From NCBI GenBank assembly GCA_938039195.1, contig CALHVK010000115.1, forward strand, positions 5,074 through 69,073: a DNA stretch of 64,000 bases. The letters run 5' to 3'. Positions 21,203 through 29,801 of this stretch are shown here, piece after piece. This DNA comes from an uncultured Carnobacteriaceae bacterium. Lineage in GTDB: Bacteria; Bacillota; Bacilli; Lactobacillales; Aerococcaceae. A program made the translations under genes and the position numbers. The notes beneath the pieces are model-generated. The model saw only the letters and a list, made by a program, of their open reading frames with translations, was not told the origin of the DNA and searched no databases. Each line of letters starts with the position of its first letter. Within the stretch, counting starts at the first letter, position 1.

Positions 21203-22534
21203 ATGAGAAAATTAAAACTGTTTCCCAAGATTTTTATTTATACGTTGAGTATTTTAGGTACGCTTGTGGTGATTGCGCATCTGTTTTTATACTTTGCATT
21301 TCCGCACTTTTATTTGCAAGAACGTCAGCAAGAACTAAGTCGTAAAGCAGATATTTTAGTGGAAAGTTTATCGCAAGTGGATGAACAAGGTGCGGCCTCT
21401 GCCTTGCAGGTATATGCTAAAAATGAGGGGATTACAGCTTATTTAAAGAAAGAATCGACGGGTGAAAATTTACAGCTTGGGACCGAATTGCCGATTGATG
21501 AAAATAGTAGTCAAAACTCGGTCATTATCGAAGATCGCCAAGTGACCACTAAAGATGGCAAGCAGATGCAACTGCAAGTGGTTACGACAACAGAGTCTGT
21601 AAAACAGGCCACAAAAGTAACCTTCAGCTATCTGCCATTATCGCTTGCGATATCGATAGTTACAGCAGTGATTTTCTCGTATATTTACGCTAGGAAATTA
21701 TCAAAACCGTTGATGCAAATGTCTAGAGTCACTCAGAAAATGATGGAATTGGATAGAGATGCGCGTTTTGTGAATCCAAGATCCGATGAAATTGGACAAA
21801 TGGAAACGCAAATCAATGAGTTGTACGAACATTTATTGTCCGTGATTGATGAACTAGAAGAGAAGAACCAAAAGATGATTCAACTTGAAAAAACAAAGGT
21901 GAATTTCCTACGGAGTGCTTCTCACGAACTTAAAACGCCGTTAGCGAGTCTTCGTATTTTATTAGAGAATATGAGTCTTAATGTCGGTAAATATAAGGAC
22001 CGTGATACTTATTTAGCAGAATCCATAGGAAAAGTGGACCAAATGTCTGACTTGGTCCAAGAGATTCTAGAGCTTTCTAAATTGCAAGAAGAAACCTTGA
22101 CGAAAGAACCCATTGCATTAGAAAAGGTTCTACCTGAGTGGAATAAAGAGTTTCAATTATTGTCTCAAGAAAAGGGGCTAAAGATTCAAACAGCATTAGA
22201 ACCTCTAACGATTGAGGCGAATCCAATCGCATTTCGAAATGTGTGGAATAATCTTTTGATGAATGCGATTAAACATTCAACGAGAGAAGGAGTCATTCAA
22301 ATTCAATTAGCCGACCAAGTGTTGACGATTGAAAATCCATGTTTGCCTCTAACGAAAGAGCAAATAGAGACAGCCTTCTCCTTATTGCCTTCCTCTAAAG
22401 GAACGACCGGTGGAGGAAATGGAGTGGGACTCTACAGCGTAGACCAACTACTTAAACGAGAAGGCATTTCACATCGCTTCTTTGCAACAGAGGACGGAAT
22501 GTGCTTTGAAATGGATTTAAAAACAATATCGTAA
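21203..22534 (+). CDS. vncS: Sensor histidine kinase, VncS-like
   Basis: 443 aa. Membrane helices at about 9-31 and 143-162 flank a roughly 110-residue external sensor. HAMP follows (about 163-215). Phospho-accepting H241 is in SASHELKTPLAS, the N box is NLLMNAIKHS (about 350-359), and the G box is GGGNGVGLYSV. It starts two bases after the vncR stop codon. Homologues act as kinase and phosphatase for VncR; the stimulus is unsettled. A terminator at 22540 closes the operon. Confidence 0.86.
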   Translation: MRKLKLFPKIFIYTLSILGTLVVIAHLFLYFAFPHFYLQERQQELSRKADILVESLSQVDEQGAASALQVYAKNEGITAYLKKESTGENLQLGTELPIDENSSQNSVIIEDRQVTTKDGKQMQLQVVTTTESVKQATKVTFSYLPLSLAISIVTAVIFSYIYARKLSKPLMQMSRVTQKMMELDRDARFVNPRSDEIGQMETQINELYEHLLSVIDELEEKNQKMIQLEKTKVNFLRSASHELKTPLASLRILLENMSLNVGKYKDRDTYLAESIGKVDQMSDLVQEILELSKLQEETLTKEPIALEKVLPEWNKEFQLLSQEKGLKIQTALEPLTIEANPIAFRNVWNNLLMNAIKHSTREGVIQIQLADQVLTIENPCLPLTKEQIETAFSLLPSSKGTTGGGNGVGLYSVDQLLKREGISHRFFATEDGMCFEMDLKTIS

Positions 22535-22539
22535 GAATG

Positions 22540-22573
22540 AACGAGTTACCGAAAGTGGTAACTCGTTTTTTTA
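22540..22573 (+). terminator. Terminator after vncS
   Basis: Perfect 11-bp arms AACGAGTTACC (22540-22550) and GGTAACTCGTT (22557-22567), loop GAAAGT, followed by a T-run to 22573. Confidence 0.88.
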
Positions 22574-22652
22574 TTTGGGAGCGATTCGCTACTTTTGGAC
22601 GAGATTCCAATAATTAAAAGAAAAAAATAGAGAAATTAGCAAAAAAAATCAC

Positions 22653-22680
22653 AAAAAACGCTTACATTTAAAGCGTTTTC
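22653..22680 (+). promoter_or_regulatory. cre-like palindrome upstream of pckA
   Basis: AAAACGCTT (22656-22664) and AAGCGTTTT (22672-22680) form a perfect inverted repeat around a 7-base centre. Against the CcpA consensus TGWAARCGYTWNCW, the top strand 22653-22666 and the bottom strand of the right half each match 12 of 14 positions by hand count. It covers the -35 region, so bound CcpA would block RNA polymerase. CcpA control is inferred. Confidence 0.6.
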
Positions 22681-22689
22681 GTGTATAAT
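22661..22689 (+). promoter_or_regulatory. pckA–oad promoter
   Basis: -35 CTTACA (22661-22666), 17-base spacer, -10 TATAAT (22684-22689), about 36 bases ahead of the start codon. The -35 is weak and embedded in the cre-like palindrome. Confidence 0.7.
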
Positions 22690-22724
22690 TAAGTTATCAA
22701 TAAAAAGATAGGAAGGTTGATATT

Positions 22725-24374
22725 ATGGCAACAATTGATCGTTTCGCTACAGACACTATACGCAAGAGCAATCCGCATCTTTCGCAATTGAAGGCAACTA
22801 TTGAACCAGCTTTTTATTCGAACAATGCGACTGAAATTCCGACTCTGGCAGAGGCGTATGAATTAGCGTCACAAGCACCTAATACAACAGTGTTAGATGC
22901 GTTCGTTGCAAACGCAAAGGATTTAGGATTACCGGAGGATGCACATATTCTTACGGTGGTTGATGGGAGCGTTGTAGGACGTACTGCAAAAGCTCGTCGA
23001 ATTTTGGGTAATAATCCAGCAGAAGATGCTAAGATTATTCCGATTATTCGTGAAGAGATTTATAACAGTTCGTTCAGACCGTTTATTAAGGGTACAGCCG
23101 TTGTAGGTCTTGATGAAGACTTCATGGTGAAGGCACATATCACAATGCCTAAAGAACACATTAACAACTTGTACTCATGGTTATTGAACTTCCAAATTTT
23201 CAATGACCAATATAAGAGACGTTATGATGCGTCTAAACAATATGACGAAAATGATATTTTCATTTTCTTCGACCCAACTTGGAGACATCCTGATTACCCA
23301 GATGGATTAGCATTCTTTGATACAAAACATAACTGTGCTGCAATTTTAGGAATGAGTTATTTTGGGGAAATCAAAAAAGGAACGTTAACATTAGCATGGG
23401 CAACTGCCGCTCGTAACAACTACGTTTCTTGCCACGGTGGTTTGAAGATTTTCCGTAAAGAAGGCGCTTCTTACGTTGCAAGCTTCTTCGGATTATCTGG
23501 ATCAGGTAAGTCTACATTAACACACGCAAAACATGACGATAAATACGACATTGAAGTATTACACGACGATGCATTTGTGATTTCGGTAGAAGATGGTTCA
23601 TCTGTAGCTTTGGAACCTTCTTACTTCGACAAAACAAATGACTATCCAGCAGGTCACAGAGAACAAGATTACTTCGTAACGGTTCAAAACTGTGGTGTGA
23701 CTCTGGATGAAAACGGCCGTAAAGTATTAGTAACAGAAGATATTCGTAACGGTAACGGACGTACGGTTAAATCTCGTTATTCTACACCAAACCGTGTTGA
23801 TAAGATTTCAGAACCAATTCAATCTATTTTCTGGATCATGAAAGATGATGCACTACCACCATTAGTGAAAATCACAGATCCACGTTTGGCATCTATTTTA
23901 GGATGTACATTAATGACAAAACGTTCTAATGCTGAAAATACAGGAGCTGGGGCAAACTTAGATGCGCTTGTTATCGAACCATACGCAAACCCATTCCGTG
24001 TATATCCATTAGTAGAAGACTACGATAAATTCAAAGCATTATTTGATAAAGGTGTAGATTGCTACATCATCAATACAGGAGATTTCTTAGGTAAGAAAGT
24101 TACAAAAGAAGTTTCCCTTGGTGTCATTGAAACAGTAGTAGATGGTAAAGCAAACTTCGATTTATTCGGTGGCCTTCCAGGAATGGAATACTTACCAGTT
24201 GAAGGATATGAAGTGCCTGAAATGAACGGCGATTACGCTGCGTTAATTCGTGACCGTATGCAATTCCGTCTAGACTACTTGAAAGCATTTAATGATGCAA
24301 ATCCAGAACATCCAATTCCAACAGATGCACTAGAAAGCATTAAGACAATCGAACGCTTTATCGACGTCTTATAA
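22725..24374 (+). CDS. pckA: Phosphoenolpyruvate carboxykinase (ATP)
   Basis: 549 aa, slightly longer than the usual 525-540. It interconverts oxaloacetate + ATP and PEP + CO2 + ADP. The kinase P-loop GLSGSGKST lies near residues 256-264. The metal/oxaloacetate segments FDPTWRHPDYPD and YFGEIKKG are in place. RBS AGGAAGG precedes the ATG. It is the first gene of an operon with the oxaloacetate decarboxylase subunits, starting 16-20 bases downstream. No citrate lyase, malate or pyruvate carboxylase gene is near, so the oxaloacetate source is probably PEP itself or an unlinked pathway. Confidence 0.95.
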   Translation: MATIDRFATDTIRKSNPHLSQLKATIEPAFYSNNATEIPTLAEAYELASQAPNTTVLDAFVANAKDLGLPEDAHILTVVDGSVVGRTAKARRILGNNPAEDAKIIPIIREEIYNSSFRPFIKGTAVVGLDEDFMVKAHITMPKEHINNLYSWLLNFQIFNDQYKRRYDASKQYDENDIFIFFDPTWRHPDYPDGLAFFDTKHNCAAILGMSYFGEIKKGTLTLAWATAARNNYVSCHGGLKIFRKEGASYVASFFGLSGSGKSTLTHAKHDDKYDIEVLHDDAFVISVEDGSSVALEPSYFDKTNDYPAGHREQDYFVTVQNCGVTLDENGRKVLVTEDIRNGNGRTVKSRYSTPNRVDKISEPIQSIFWIMKDDALPPLVKITDPRLASILGCTLMTKRSNAENTGAGANLDALVIEPYANPFRVYPLVEDYDKFKALFDKGVDCYIINTGDFLGKKVTKEVSLGVIETVVDGKANFDLFGGLPGMEYLPVEGYEVPEMNGDYAALIRDRMQFRLDYLKAFNDANPEHPIPTDALESIKTIERFIDVL

Positions 24375-24392
24375 TGGAAGGAGTGTTCAGTG

Positions 24393-25784
24393 ATGACTAG
24401 AAAAATAGGAATTACAGATACAATCTTACGGGATGCCCATCAATCTTTGATGGCAACCCGTATGCGAATTGAAGATATGCTTCCAGTTTTAGATCAACTT
24501 GATGAAGCAGGATTTGCTTCTTTGGAATGTTGGGGTGGAGCAACGTTTGACTCATGTATTCGTTTCTTAGATGAAGATCCATGGGACAGACTTCGTACCT
24601 TGAAAAAACATTTAAAGAAAACACCGCTACAAATGTTATTACGCGGACAAAATATTTTAGGATATCGTCACTATGCTGATGATGTTGTCGAAAAATTTGT
24701 CGAAAAATCAGCAGAAAACGGAATCGATATTTTCAGAATTTTCGATGCGTTGAATGATGTTCGTAACTTAGAAGCTTCACTAAACGCAGTGAAGAAAACA
24801 GGCAAAGAAGCGCAAATGACCATCTGCTATACGATTAGTGATGCGCATACTATCGACTATTACAAAGAACTAGCAGCAAAAATGCAAGAAATGGGTGCCG
24901 ATTCTATCTGTGTGAAAGACATGGCCGGCATTTTGACACCAGCTAGAGGGATCGAGCTTGTTCGTGCATTAAAAGAAGTGATTACAGTGCCAATTGTTGT
25001 GCACACACACTGCACAAGCGGTATTGCGCAACTAACGTATCAAGCAGTCATTGAGGCCGGTGCAGACTGCATCGACACAGCACTTTCACCACTTAGTGAA
25101 GGTACAAGTCAACCACCTACGGAATCATTAGTCATCGCACTTCGCGAATTAGGCTATGATATTACTGTCGATTTGGCAAAATTAGAACCAATTGCAGACC
25201 ACTTCCGAGAAATTAAAGATAAATACATTAAAGATGGAACATTAAATCCAAAAATGTTAACACCAGATCCACGTGCACTTTTATATCAAGTGCCTGGTGG
25301 AATGTTATCAAATATGTATTCTCAATTAACGCAAGCAGGCGCAACTGATAAATACGAAGAAGTATTAAAAGAAGTACCTAAGGTAAGAGCAGATCTTGGA
25401 TATCCACCACTCGTTACTCCAATGAGTCAAATGGTGGGAACACAAGCAACGATGAACGTTCTTACAGGTCAACGCTACAAAGTGGTTTCTAATGAAGTGA
25501 AAGCTTACTTACTTGGTTCGTATGGTCAATCACCAGTACCAATTCAAGAAAGCTTTAGAAGAAGCATCATTGGTGACCAAGAAGTCATCAGCGATCGACC
25601 AGCAAACCACTTGCCACCTGAATTCGAAACACTCAAAGCAGAACTTGGAGATTTAGCAAGAAGTGACGAAGATGTCTTAACTTACGCACTCTTCCCTAAA
25701 GTCGGTAAAGAATTCTTGCTCAAGAAGAATGGACAATGGCAAAAACCATCTGAAATCGTGAAGATTTTTGCGACTGTAAAGTGA
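24393..25784 (+). CDS. oadA: Oxaloacetate decarboxylase alpha subunit, carboxyltransferase only
   Basis: 463 aa from ATG 24393 (in-frame GTG at 24390 also exists). It moves the carboxyl group of oxaloacetate to biotin. The TIM-barrel start TDTILRDAHQSL (8-19) and SICVKDMAGIL with a candidate carboxyl-accepting lysine near 175 are clear; metal-ligand histidines occur in VVHTHCTSG (about 205-213). The biotinyl domain seen at the C-terminus of the long alpha subunits is missing; it is supplied by a separate gene at 26113. This split arrangement is known in enterococci and other lactic acid bacteria. Confidence 0.93.
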   Translation: MTRKIGITDTILRDAHQSLMATRMRIEDMLPVLDQLDEAGFASLECWGGATFDSCIRFLDEDPWDRLRTLKKHLKKTPLQMLLRGQNILGYRHYADDVVEKFVEKSAENGIDIFRIFDALNDVRNLEASLNAVKKTGKEAQMTICYTISDAHTIDYYKELAAKMQEMGADSICVKDMAGILTPARGIELVRALKEVITVPIVVHTHCTSGIAQLTYQAVIEAGADCIDTALSPLSEGTSQPPTESLVIALRELGYDITVDLAKLEPIADHFREIKDKYIKDGTLNPKMLTPDPRALLYQVPGGMLSNMYSQLTQAGATDKYEEVLKEVPKVRADLGYPPLVTPMSQMVGTQATMNVLTGQRYKVVSNEVKAYLLGSYGQSPVPIQESFRRSIIGDQEVISDRPANHLPPEFETLKAELGDLARSDEDVLTYALFPKVGKEFLLKKNGQWQKPSEIVKIFATVK

Positions 25785-25794
25785 GGAGAGAGTT

Positions 25795-26112
25795 ATGCAC
25801 TTAAGTTTATTAGAAATCCTATGGATCACAATCGTTTCAATGGGAATTGTGTTTGTGATGTTGACGATTCTAATGTTTCTCATGCAAGGAAGCTCTAAAG
25901 TTATCCAAATGTTGGAAGCAAAGAGTCATCCCACTGCTGGAGTTGTAGGCAAACCCGTTGAGATGAAGCCTGAAATTCCAACAAATGATGGAACACTATT
26001 TGAAACGAATAAACTTGCTCGAGTTGCCGCACTGGTCGCTTTAACAAAAGCGAGTGCGGATGTTCCGGACAAGCACTTTGAAATTGTATCGATTGAAAAG
26101 AAGGTGGACTAA
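25795..26112 (+). CDS. Oxaloacetate decarboxylase small membrane subunit (gamma, OadG/OadH type)
   Basis: 105 aa. One N-terminal membrane helix (about 8-30) precedes a hydrophilic tail. Sequence in this family is weakly conserved. The call rests on size, topology, and position between oadA and the biotin carrier, where a gamma-type subunit is expected to hold the alpha subunit to the membrane part. In enterococci the equivalent is called OadH. The stop abuts the next start with no gap. Confidence 0.75.
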   Translation: MHLSLLEILWITIVSMGIVFVMLTILMFLMQGSSKVIQMLEAKSHPTAGVVGKPVEMKPEIPTNDGTLFETNKLARVAALVALTKASADVPDKHFEIVSIEKKVD

Positions 26113-26487
26113 ATGAAAAAATACGAAGTAGAAGTGAATGGCGAAACATTTATCGTCTCACTTAAAGAAATTTCAAATGAAGAAGCAACACAAAAATTAG
26201 CGGCTGCTCCAACTCCAGCACCTAGTGCGCCAGTGGAAGAAAAGAAAGCTGCCTCTTCCCCTGCTCCAACAGGAGACGGTGAAGTGGTACCTGCTCCAAT
26301 GGCTGGGATTGTATTATCGATCAGCAAAAATGTCGGTGATGCAGTGAAAAAAGGAGATGTACTTGTGATTTTAGAAGCCATGAAGATGGAAAATGAAATC
26401 CTTGCTCCCGCTGACGGTGTTGTGAAAGCAATTCATGTATCAAGTAATGAATCTGTCGAATCGAACCAACCACTCTTAACGATTTAG
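26113..26487 (+). CDS. oadD: Biotin carrier protein of oxaloacetate decarboxylase
   Basis: 124 aa. The C-terminal biotinyl domain contains EAMKMENE with the biotinylated lysine K91, and PMAGIVLSI around 62-70. An Ala/Pro-rich flexible linker (about 31-58) joins it to a short N-terminal section, a common feature that lets biotin swing between OadA and OadB. It replaces the fused biotin domain absent from OadA here. The gene directly follows the gamma-type subunit gene. Confidence 0.92.
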   Translation: MKKYEVEVNGETFIVSLKEISNEEATQKLAAAPTPAPSAPVEEKKAASSPAPTGDGEVVPAPMAGIVLSISKNVGDAVKKGDVLVILEAMKMENEILAPADGVVKAIHVSSNESVESNQPLLTI

Positions 26488-26500
26488 GAGGCGATGGTTT

Positions 26501-27628
26501 ATGGAAGTCATTCAACAGTTGATTGAAACAAGTGGGATTTATAACTTAACGATTCAAAACATCATTATGTTAATTATCGCCTGCGTGTTTCTATATCTAG
26601 GGATTAAACGAGGGTATGAACCATACTTAATGGTTCCGATTGCGTTCGGGATGCTCCTTGTAAACTTACCATTAGCAGGATTAATGGATGCCCCTACTGA
26701 AAATGGACCTGGTGGACTCTTGTATTACTTATATCAAGGAACAAACCTTGGTATTTATCCACCATTGATTTTCCTTTGCTTAGGTGCGTCAACAGACTTT
26801 GGACCGCTACTTGCAAATCCAAAGACCATCTTGCTTGGTGGGGCAGCTCAATTCGGTATTTTCGTCGCATTCTTCCTTTCAGTAATGTGGGGAATGACAC
26901 CGCAAGAAGCTGCTTCAGTAGGGATTATCGGGGGTGCGGATGGACCAACAGCCTTGTTCTTAACAACAAGACTTGCACCGCACTTATTACCAGCAATCGC
27001 CCTAGCAGCGTACTCATATATGGCGCTTGTGCCAATTATTCAACCGCCAATTATTCGTGCGCTCACAACGAAGAAAGAACGCCTTGTGAAGATGACAGAA
27101 AACCGTAAAGTGAGTGAAACGGAAAAAATTCTTTTCCCAATCATCGTTACTATTTTCGTCAGCTTATTAGTACCAAGTGCAACACCATTAGTAGGATGCT
27201 TAATGCTCGGTAACTTAATTAAAGAAATTAAGGTAGTCCCAAACATTACAAAAGTTCTACAAAATGCGATGATGTACGGAGTTACTATTATTTTAGGATT
27301 AACCGTTGGAGCGAAAGCAACAGGGGAATTATTCTTATCAGTATCGACTCTTAAAATTACTTTACTAGGATTAATCGCTTTTGCTGCAGGTACTGCGGCG
27401 GGGGTTATTATGGGTAAATTGATGTACAAACTATCTGGCGGTAAAATCAATCCAATGATCGGTGCAGCAGGGGTGTCTGCCGTACCAATGGCCGCTCGTG
27501 TTGTACAAAAAGAAGGACAAAGAGAAGACCCAAGTAACTACTTATTAATGCACGCAATGGGACCAAACGTAGCCGGAGTTATCGGTAGTGCCATTGCTGC
27601 AGGGGTATTACTCGCATTCTTCTCATAA
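26501..27628 (+). CDS. oadB: Na+-pumping oxaloacetate decarboxylase beta subunit
   Basis: 375 aa polytopic membrane protein with about nine helices. OadB decarboxylates carboxybiotin and exports Na+. GGADGPTA at 144-151 contains the conserved aspartate D147, and the C-terminal PMIGAAGVSAVPMAARVVQ region carries residues linked to Na+ sites. RBS TTAGGAGGCGATGG precedes the start. It completes an alpha/beta/gamma/biotin-carrier set and is followed by a terminator. Na+ coupling follows from the family; it is not shown directly by sequence. Confidence 0.94.
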   Translation: MEVIQQLIETSGIYNLTIQNIIMLIIACVFLYLGIKRGYEPYLMVPIAFGMLLVNLPLAGLMDAPTENGPGGLLYYLYQGTNLGIYPPLIFLCLGASTDFGPLLANPKTILLGGAAQFGIFVAFFLSVMWGMTPQEAASVGIIGGADGPTALFLTTRLAPHLLPAIALAAYSYMALVPIIQPPIIRALTTKKERLVKMTENRKVSETEKILFPIIVTIFVSLLVPSATPLVGCLMLGNLIKEIKVVPNITKVLQNAMMYGVTIILGLTVGAKATGELFLSVSTLKITLLGLIAFAAGTAAGVIMGKLMYKLSGGKINPMIGAAGVSAVPMAARVVQKEGQREDPSNYLLMHAMGPNVAGVIGSAIAAGVLLAFFS

Positions 27629-27651
27629 TAGAAGCACTCCTTTCAAACAAA

Positions 27652-27687
27652 AATCAGAAGAAGAGAAATCTTCTTCTGATTTTTTTT
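27652..27687 (+). terminator. Terminator after oadB
   Basis: Perfect 13-bp arms AATCAGAAGAAGA (27652-27664) and TCTTCTTCTGATT (27669-27681) with loop GAAA and a T-run. Confidence 0.9.
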
Positions 27688-27713
27688 GCGTAGTTAGGGG
27701 TGAGGTGAGTGAG

Positions 27714-29072
27714 ATGGAGGGAGCTGTTGGACGTATTCAAGCTGTCTATCAATCGATGCTAAAAGAGCATGAAGTGCCTACGAATGCAGTGCTAGATGTT
27801 GGAATTGCCATCAAAAATGGGAAGAAAGAGTGCCAGTTTTGTGGAAATACCGAGCGGTTGGAATTTGCTAAAGGACCTTGCTTGAATTGCGCAGGAGGTG
27901 AATGTTGGTATTGCTTGAAATGTATTGGAATGGGAAAGGTGAAGGCATGTAGTGTGTTGATTGCGACTCCTGAAGAAGAGGAGCCTTTTCCAAAAAGAGA
28001 AGAAAGATTAGCGCATTACAAACATACCTTAAGTGCAAAACAGGAACAGCTATCTTTGGAGTGCTTGCAAGTCGTAAAGCAAACAGGATTCCGTGAGCAC
28101 TTACTCTGGGCCGTGACAGGTTCAGGGAAAACGGAGATGATTTTTTCAAGTATCGAATGGATGTTACAACAAGGGAAACGAGTCGCTATTGCCGCGCCAA
28201 GAATTGATGTGTGCGTGGAATTAGCGCCGCGCTTGAAGGAAGCTTTCCCTACAGTCGAGCAGAACGTCCTACATTCACAGTCGGAGGAAGGATACAAGAG
28301 AGTGCCACTGACGATTGCGACGACACACCAGATGCTCCGGTTCTACCGCGCGTTTGATTTGATCGTGATTGATGAGACAGATTCGTTTCCTTATCGGGAT
28401 AATGAATTACTCATTCGGGCAGTGCATCGTGCACTGAAAGAGGACGGCTGTTTGCTTTATTTGACAGCAACACCTTCCCAGACGCTAGAGAAAAGAATCA
28501 AACGAAAAGAGCTGTCGGTATCCTTGCTACCGGAGCGATATCATAAGAAACCATTAGTCGTTCCAACGATGGTTTATAGTGGTGACTTAGAAAAAAGATT
28601 ACGCAAGAAGAAAATTCCTAAACCATTGCAACGGTTTATCGAAGAACATGTAAGAGTAGGAAAACGATTTTTGTTATTTGTACCAAGAATTACACTACTA
28701 AGTCCGATAGAAGCATCCCTTAGACGAAAATTTCCAAATGCAAAATTCGAGACGGTTAGTTCTAAAGAACCATCTCGGCAAGCAAGAATTGCGCAAATGA
28801 GAGCAGGAGAGCTTGATTTTTTGGTGACGACCACCATTCTTGAACGAGGAGTGACTTTTCCTGGGGTGGACGTTTGCGTCATCAATGCTCATGAAGAGGA
28901 ATTCTCAAGGGAAGTACTCGTGCAAATCGCAGGACGGGTTGGACGTACAGCAGAATACCCAACAGGAGAAGTGGTGTATTTTCATAATGGAAAAACTAAA
29001 GCGATGGTCCAGGCGGTCAGGGAAATTGAAGACTTAAATAAACAAGCACTTCGGGGGAGGGAGTCCAAATGA
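27714..29072 (+). CDS. comFA: Late competence DNA helicase ComFA
   Basis: 452 aa from ATG 27714, preceded by GGGGTGAGGTG; an open frame further upstream overlaps oadB and the terminator and is ignored. ComFA is a DEAD-box-like ATPase on the inner face of the membrane that drives DNA uptake. A cysteine-rich zinc region (C40, C43, C56, C59, C64, C67, C70) is followed by Walker A TGSGKT (135-140), DETD (220-223) and a second RecA-like domain with QIAGRVGRT near 425. No CinA-box consensus (TACGAATA) was found upstream. Confidence 0.93.
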   Translation: MEGAVGRIQAVYQSMLKEHEVPTNAVLDVGIAIKNGKKECQFCGNTERLEFAKGPCLNCAGGECWYCLKCIGMGKVKACSVLIATPEEEEPFPKREERLAHYKHTLSAKQEQLSLECLQVVKQTGFREHLLWAVTGSGKTEMIFSSIEWMLQQGKRVAIAAPRIDVCVELAPRLKEAFPTVEQNVLHSQSEEGYKRVPLTIATTHQMLRFYRAFDLIVIDETDSFPYRDNELLIRAVHRALKEDGCLLYLTATPSQTLEKRIKRKELSVSLLPERYHKKPLVVPTMVYSGDLEKRLRKKKIPKPLQRFIEEHVRVGKRFLLFVPRITLLSPIEASLRRKFPNAKFETVSSKEPSRQARIAQMRAGELDFLVTTTILERGVTFPGVDVCVINAHEEEFSREVLVQIAGRVGRTAEYPTGEVVYFHNGKTKAMVQAVREIEDLNKQALRGRESK

Positions 29073-29749
29073 AATGTTTATGGTGCGGAGAAGAAGTGGA
29101 ACACTCTCAACCAATACTCTCGTTTTTACTAGGAGCAAATAGAAAGTGCATTTGCGTCAATTGTGAACAGCCCTTTATGCAATTAAAACAACAACCTACT
29201 TGCCTAGAGTGTGGACGGCTGATGACAAAAGTAGAGGTGTGCCCGGATTGTCAAAAATGGCATCAAGTAAAAGAAGCGGTGCTTTTAAAGAATACGGTCT
29301 TGTATGCTTATGACGAGGCCGGGCGAAAGTTTATGGAGTTATTCAAATTTGTGGGAGATACTAGAGTGATGGCGTTGGTCATCAAAGAGTTAAGACGAGA
29401 ATTGCTTGGGTATCAAAAGAAAGGATATGTTCTTTGTCCATTACCGTCGTCCGAAGCGAGTCTAAAAAAGAGGGAATTCGAGACGATTCCAACTTTACTG
29501 AAACAGTGCCAGGTACCAACCGTTTCGCTTTTAGAACATATTGGCAAGGGGAAGAAGCAATCCGAGAAGACAAGGCAGGAGCGTTTGCAACTAAAACAAC
29601 CGTTTAGGGTCAAAGAAGGAGCCGTGATTCCCAAAAGAGTCTTATTGGTGGACGATGTTTATACGACAGGTGCCACATTGCATCTGGCTGCAAAAGTGTT
29701 AATCAAAATGGGTGTTGAAGAGGTAGAATCTCTGACATTATTTAGATAA
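29069..29749 (+). CDS. comFC: Competence protein ComFC (phosphoribosyltransferase-like)
   Basis: 226 aa. Paired cysteines (CLWCGEE at the start, CVNC and CLECG, CPDC) suggest a zinc-binding N-terminus. The PRTase loop VLLVDDVYTTGAT lies near 191-203. ComFC works with ComFA in taking up transforming DNA, and its catalytic role is unknown. The start overlaps the comFA stop by four bases (ATGA). The gene is followed by a pair of palindromes and a terminator. Confidence 0.92.
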   Translation: MKCLWCGEEVEHSQPILSFLLGANRKCICVNCEQPFMQLKQQPTCLECGRLMTKVEVCPDCQKWHQVKEAVLLKNTVLYAYDEAGRKFMELFKFVGDTRVMALVIKELRRELLGYQKKGYVLCPLPSSEASLKKREFETIPTLLKQCQVPTVSLLEHIGKGKKQSEKTRQERLQLKQPFRVKEGAVIPKRVLLVDDVYTTGATLHLAAKVLIKMGVEEVESLTLFR

Positions 29750-29754
29750 AAAGT

Positions 29755-29786
29755 GTATCATGCATGATATGTATCATGTATGATAC
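29755..29786. repeat. Two tandem 16-bp palindromes after comFC
   Basis: GTATCATGCATGATAT (29755-29770) is followed without a gap by GTATCATGTATGATAC (29771-29786). Each half is self-complementary around an ATCAT-N2-ATGAT core and the two halves are near-identical. They lie between convergent comFC and gldA, 15 bases before the terminator. Function unknown; a regulator site or extra stem-loop are possibilities. Confidence 0.6.
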
Positions 29787-29801
29787 AAAACCAATCGACA
29801 A

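Noticed and set aside
22621..22660. A-rich stretch upstream of pckA considered as a UP element or curved DNA.
   Set aside because: Composition is close to other AT-rich gaps here; nothing distinctive beyond the cre-like dyad.
27040..27450. 136-codon minus-strand frame inside oadB.
   Set aside because: Antisense shadow; oadB motifs and codon use support the plus strand.
27588..27713. Upstream extension of comFA by 42 codons.
   Set aside because: It would overlap the oadB end and the terminator hairpin; ATG 27714 has a proper RBS.
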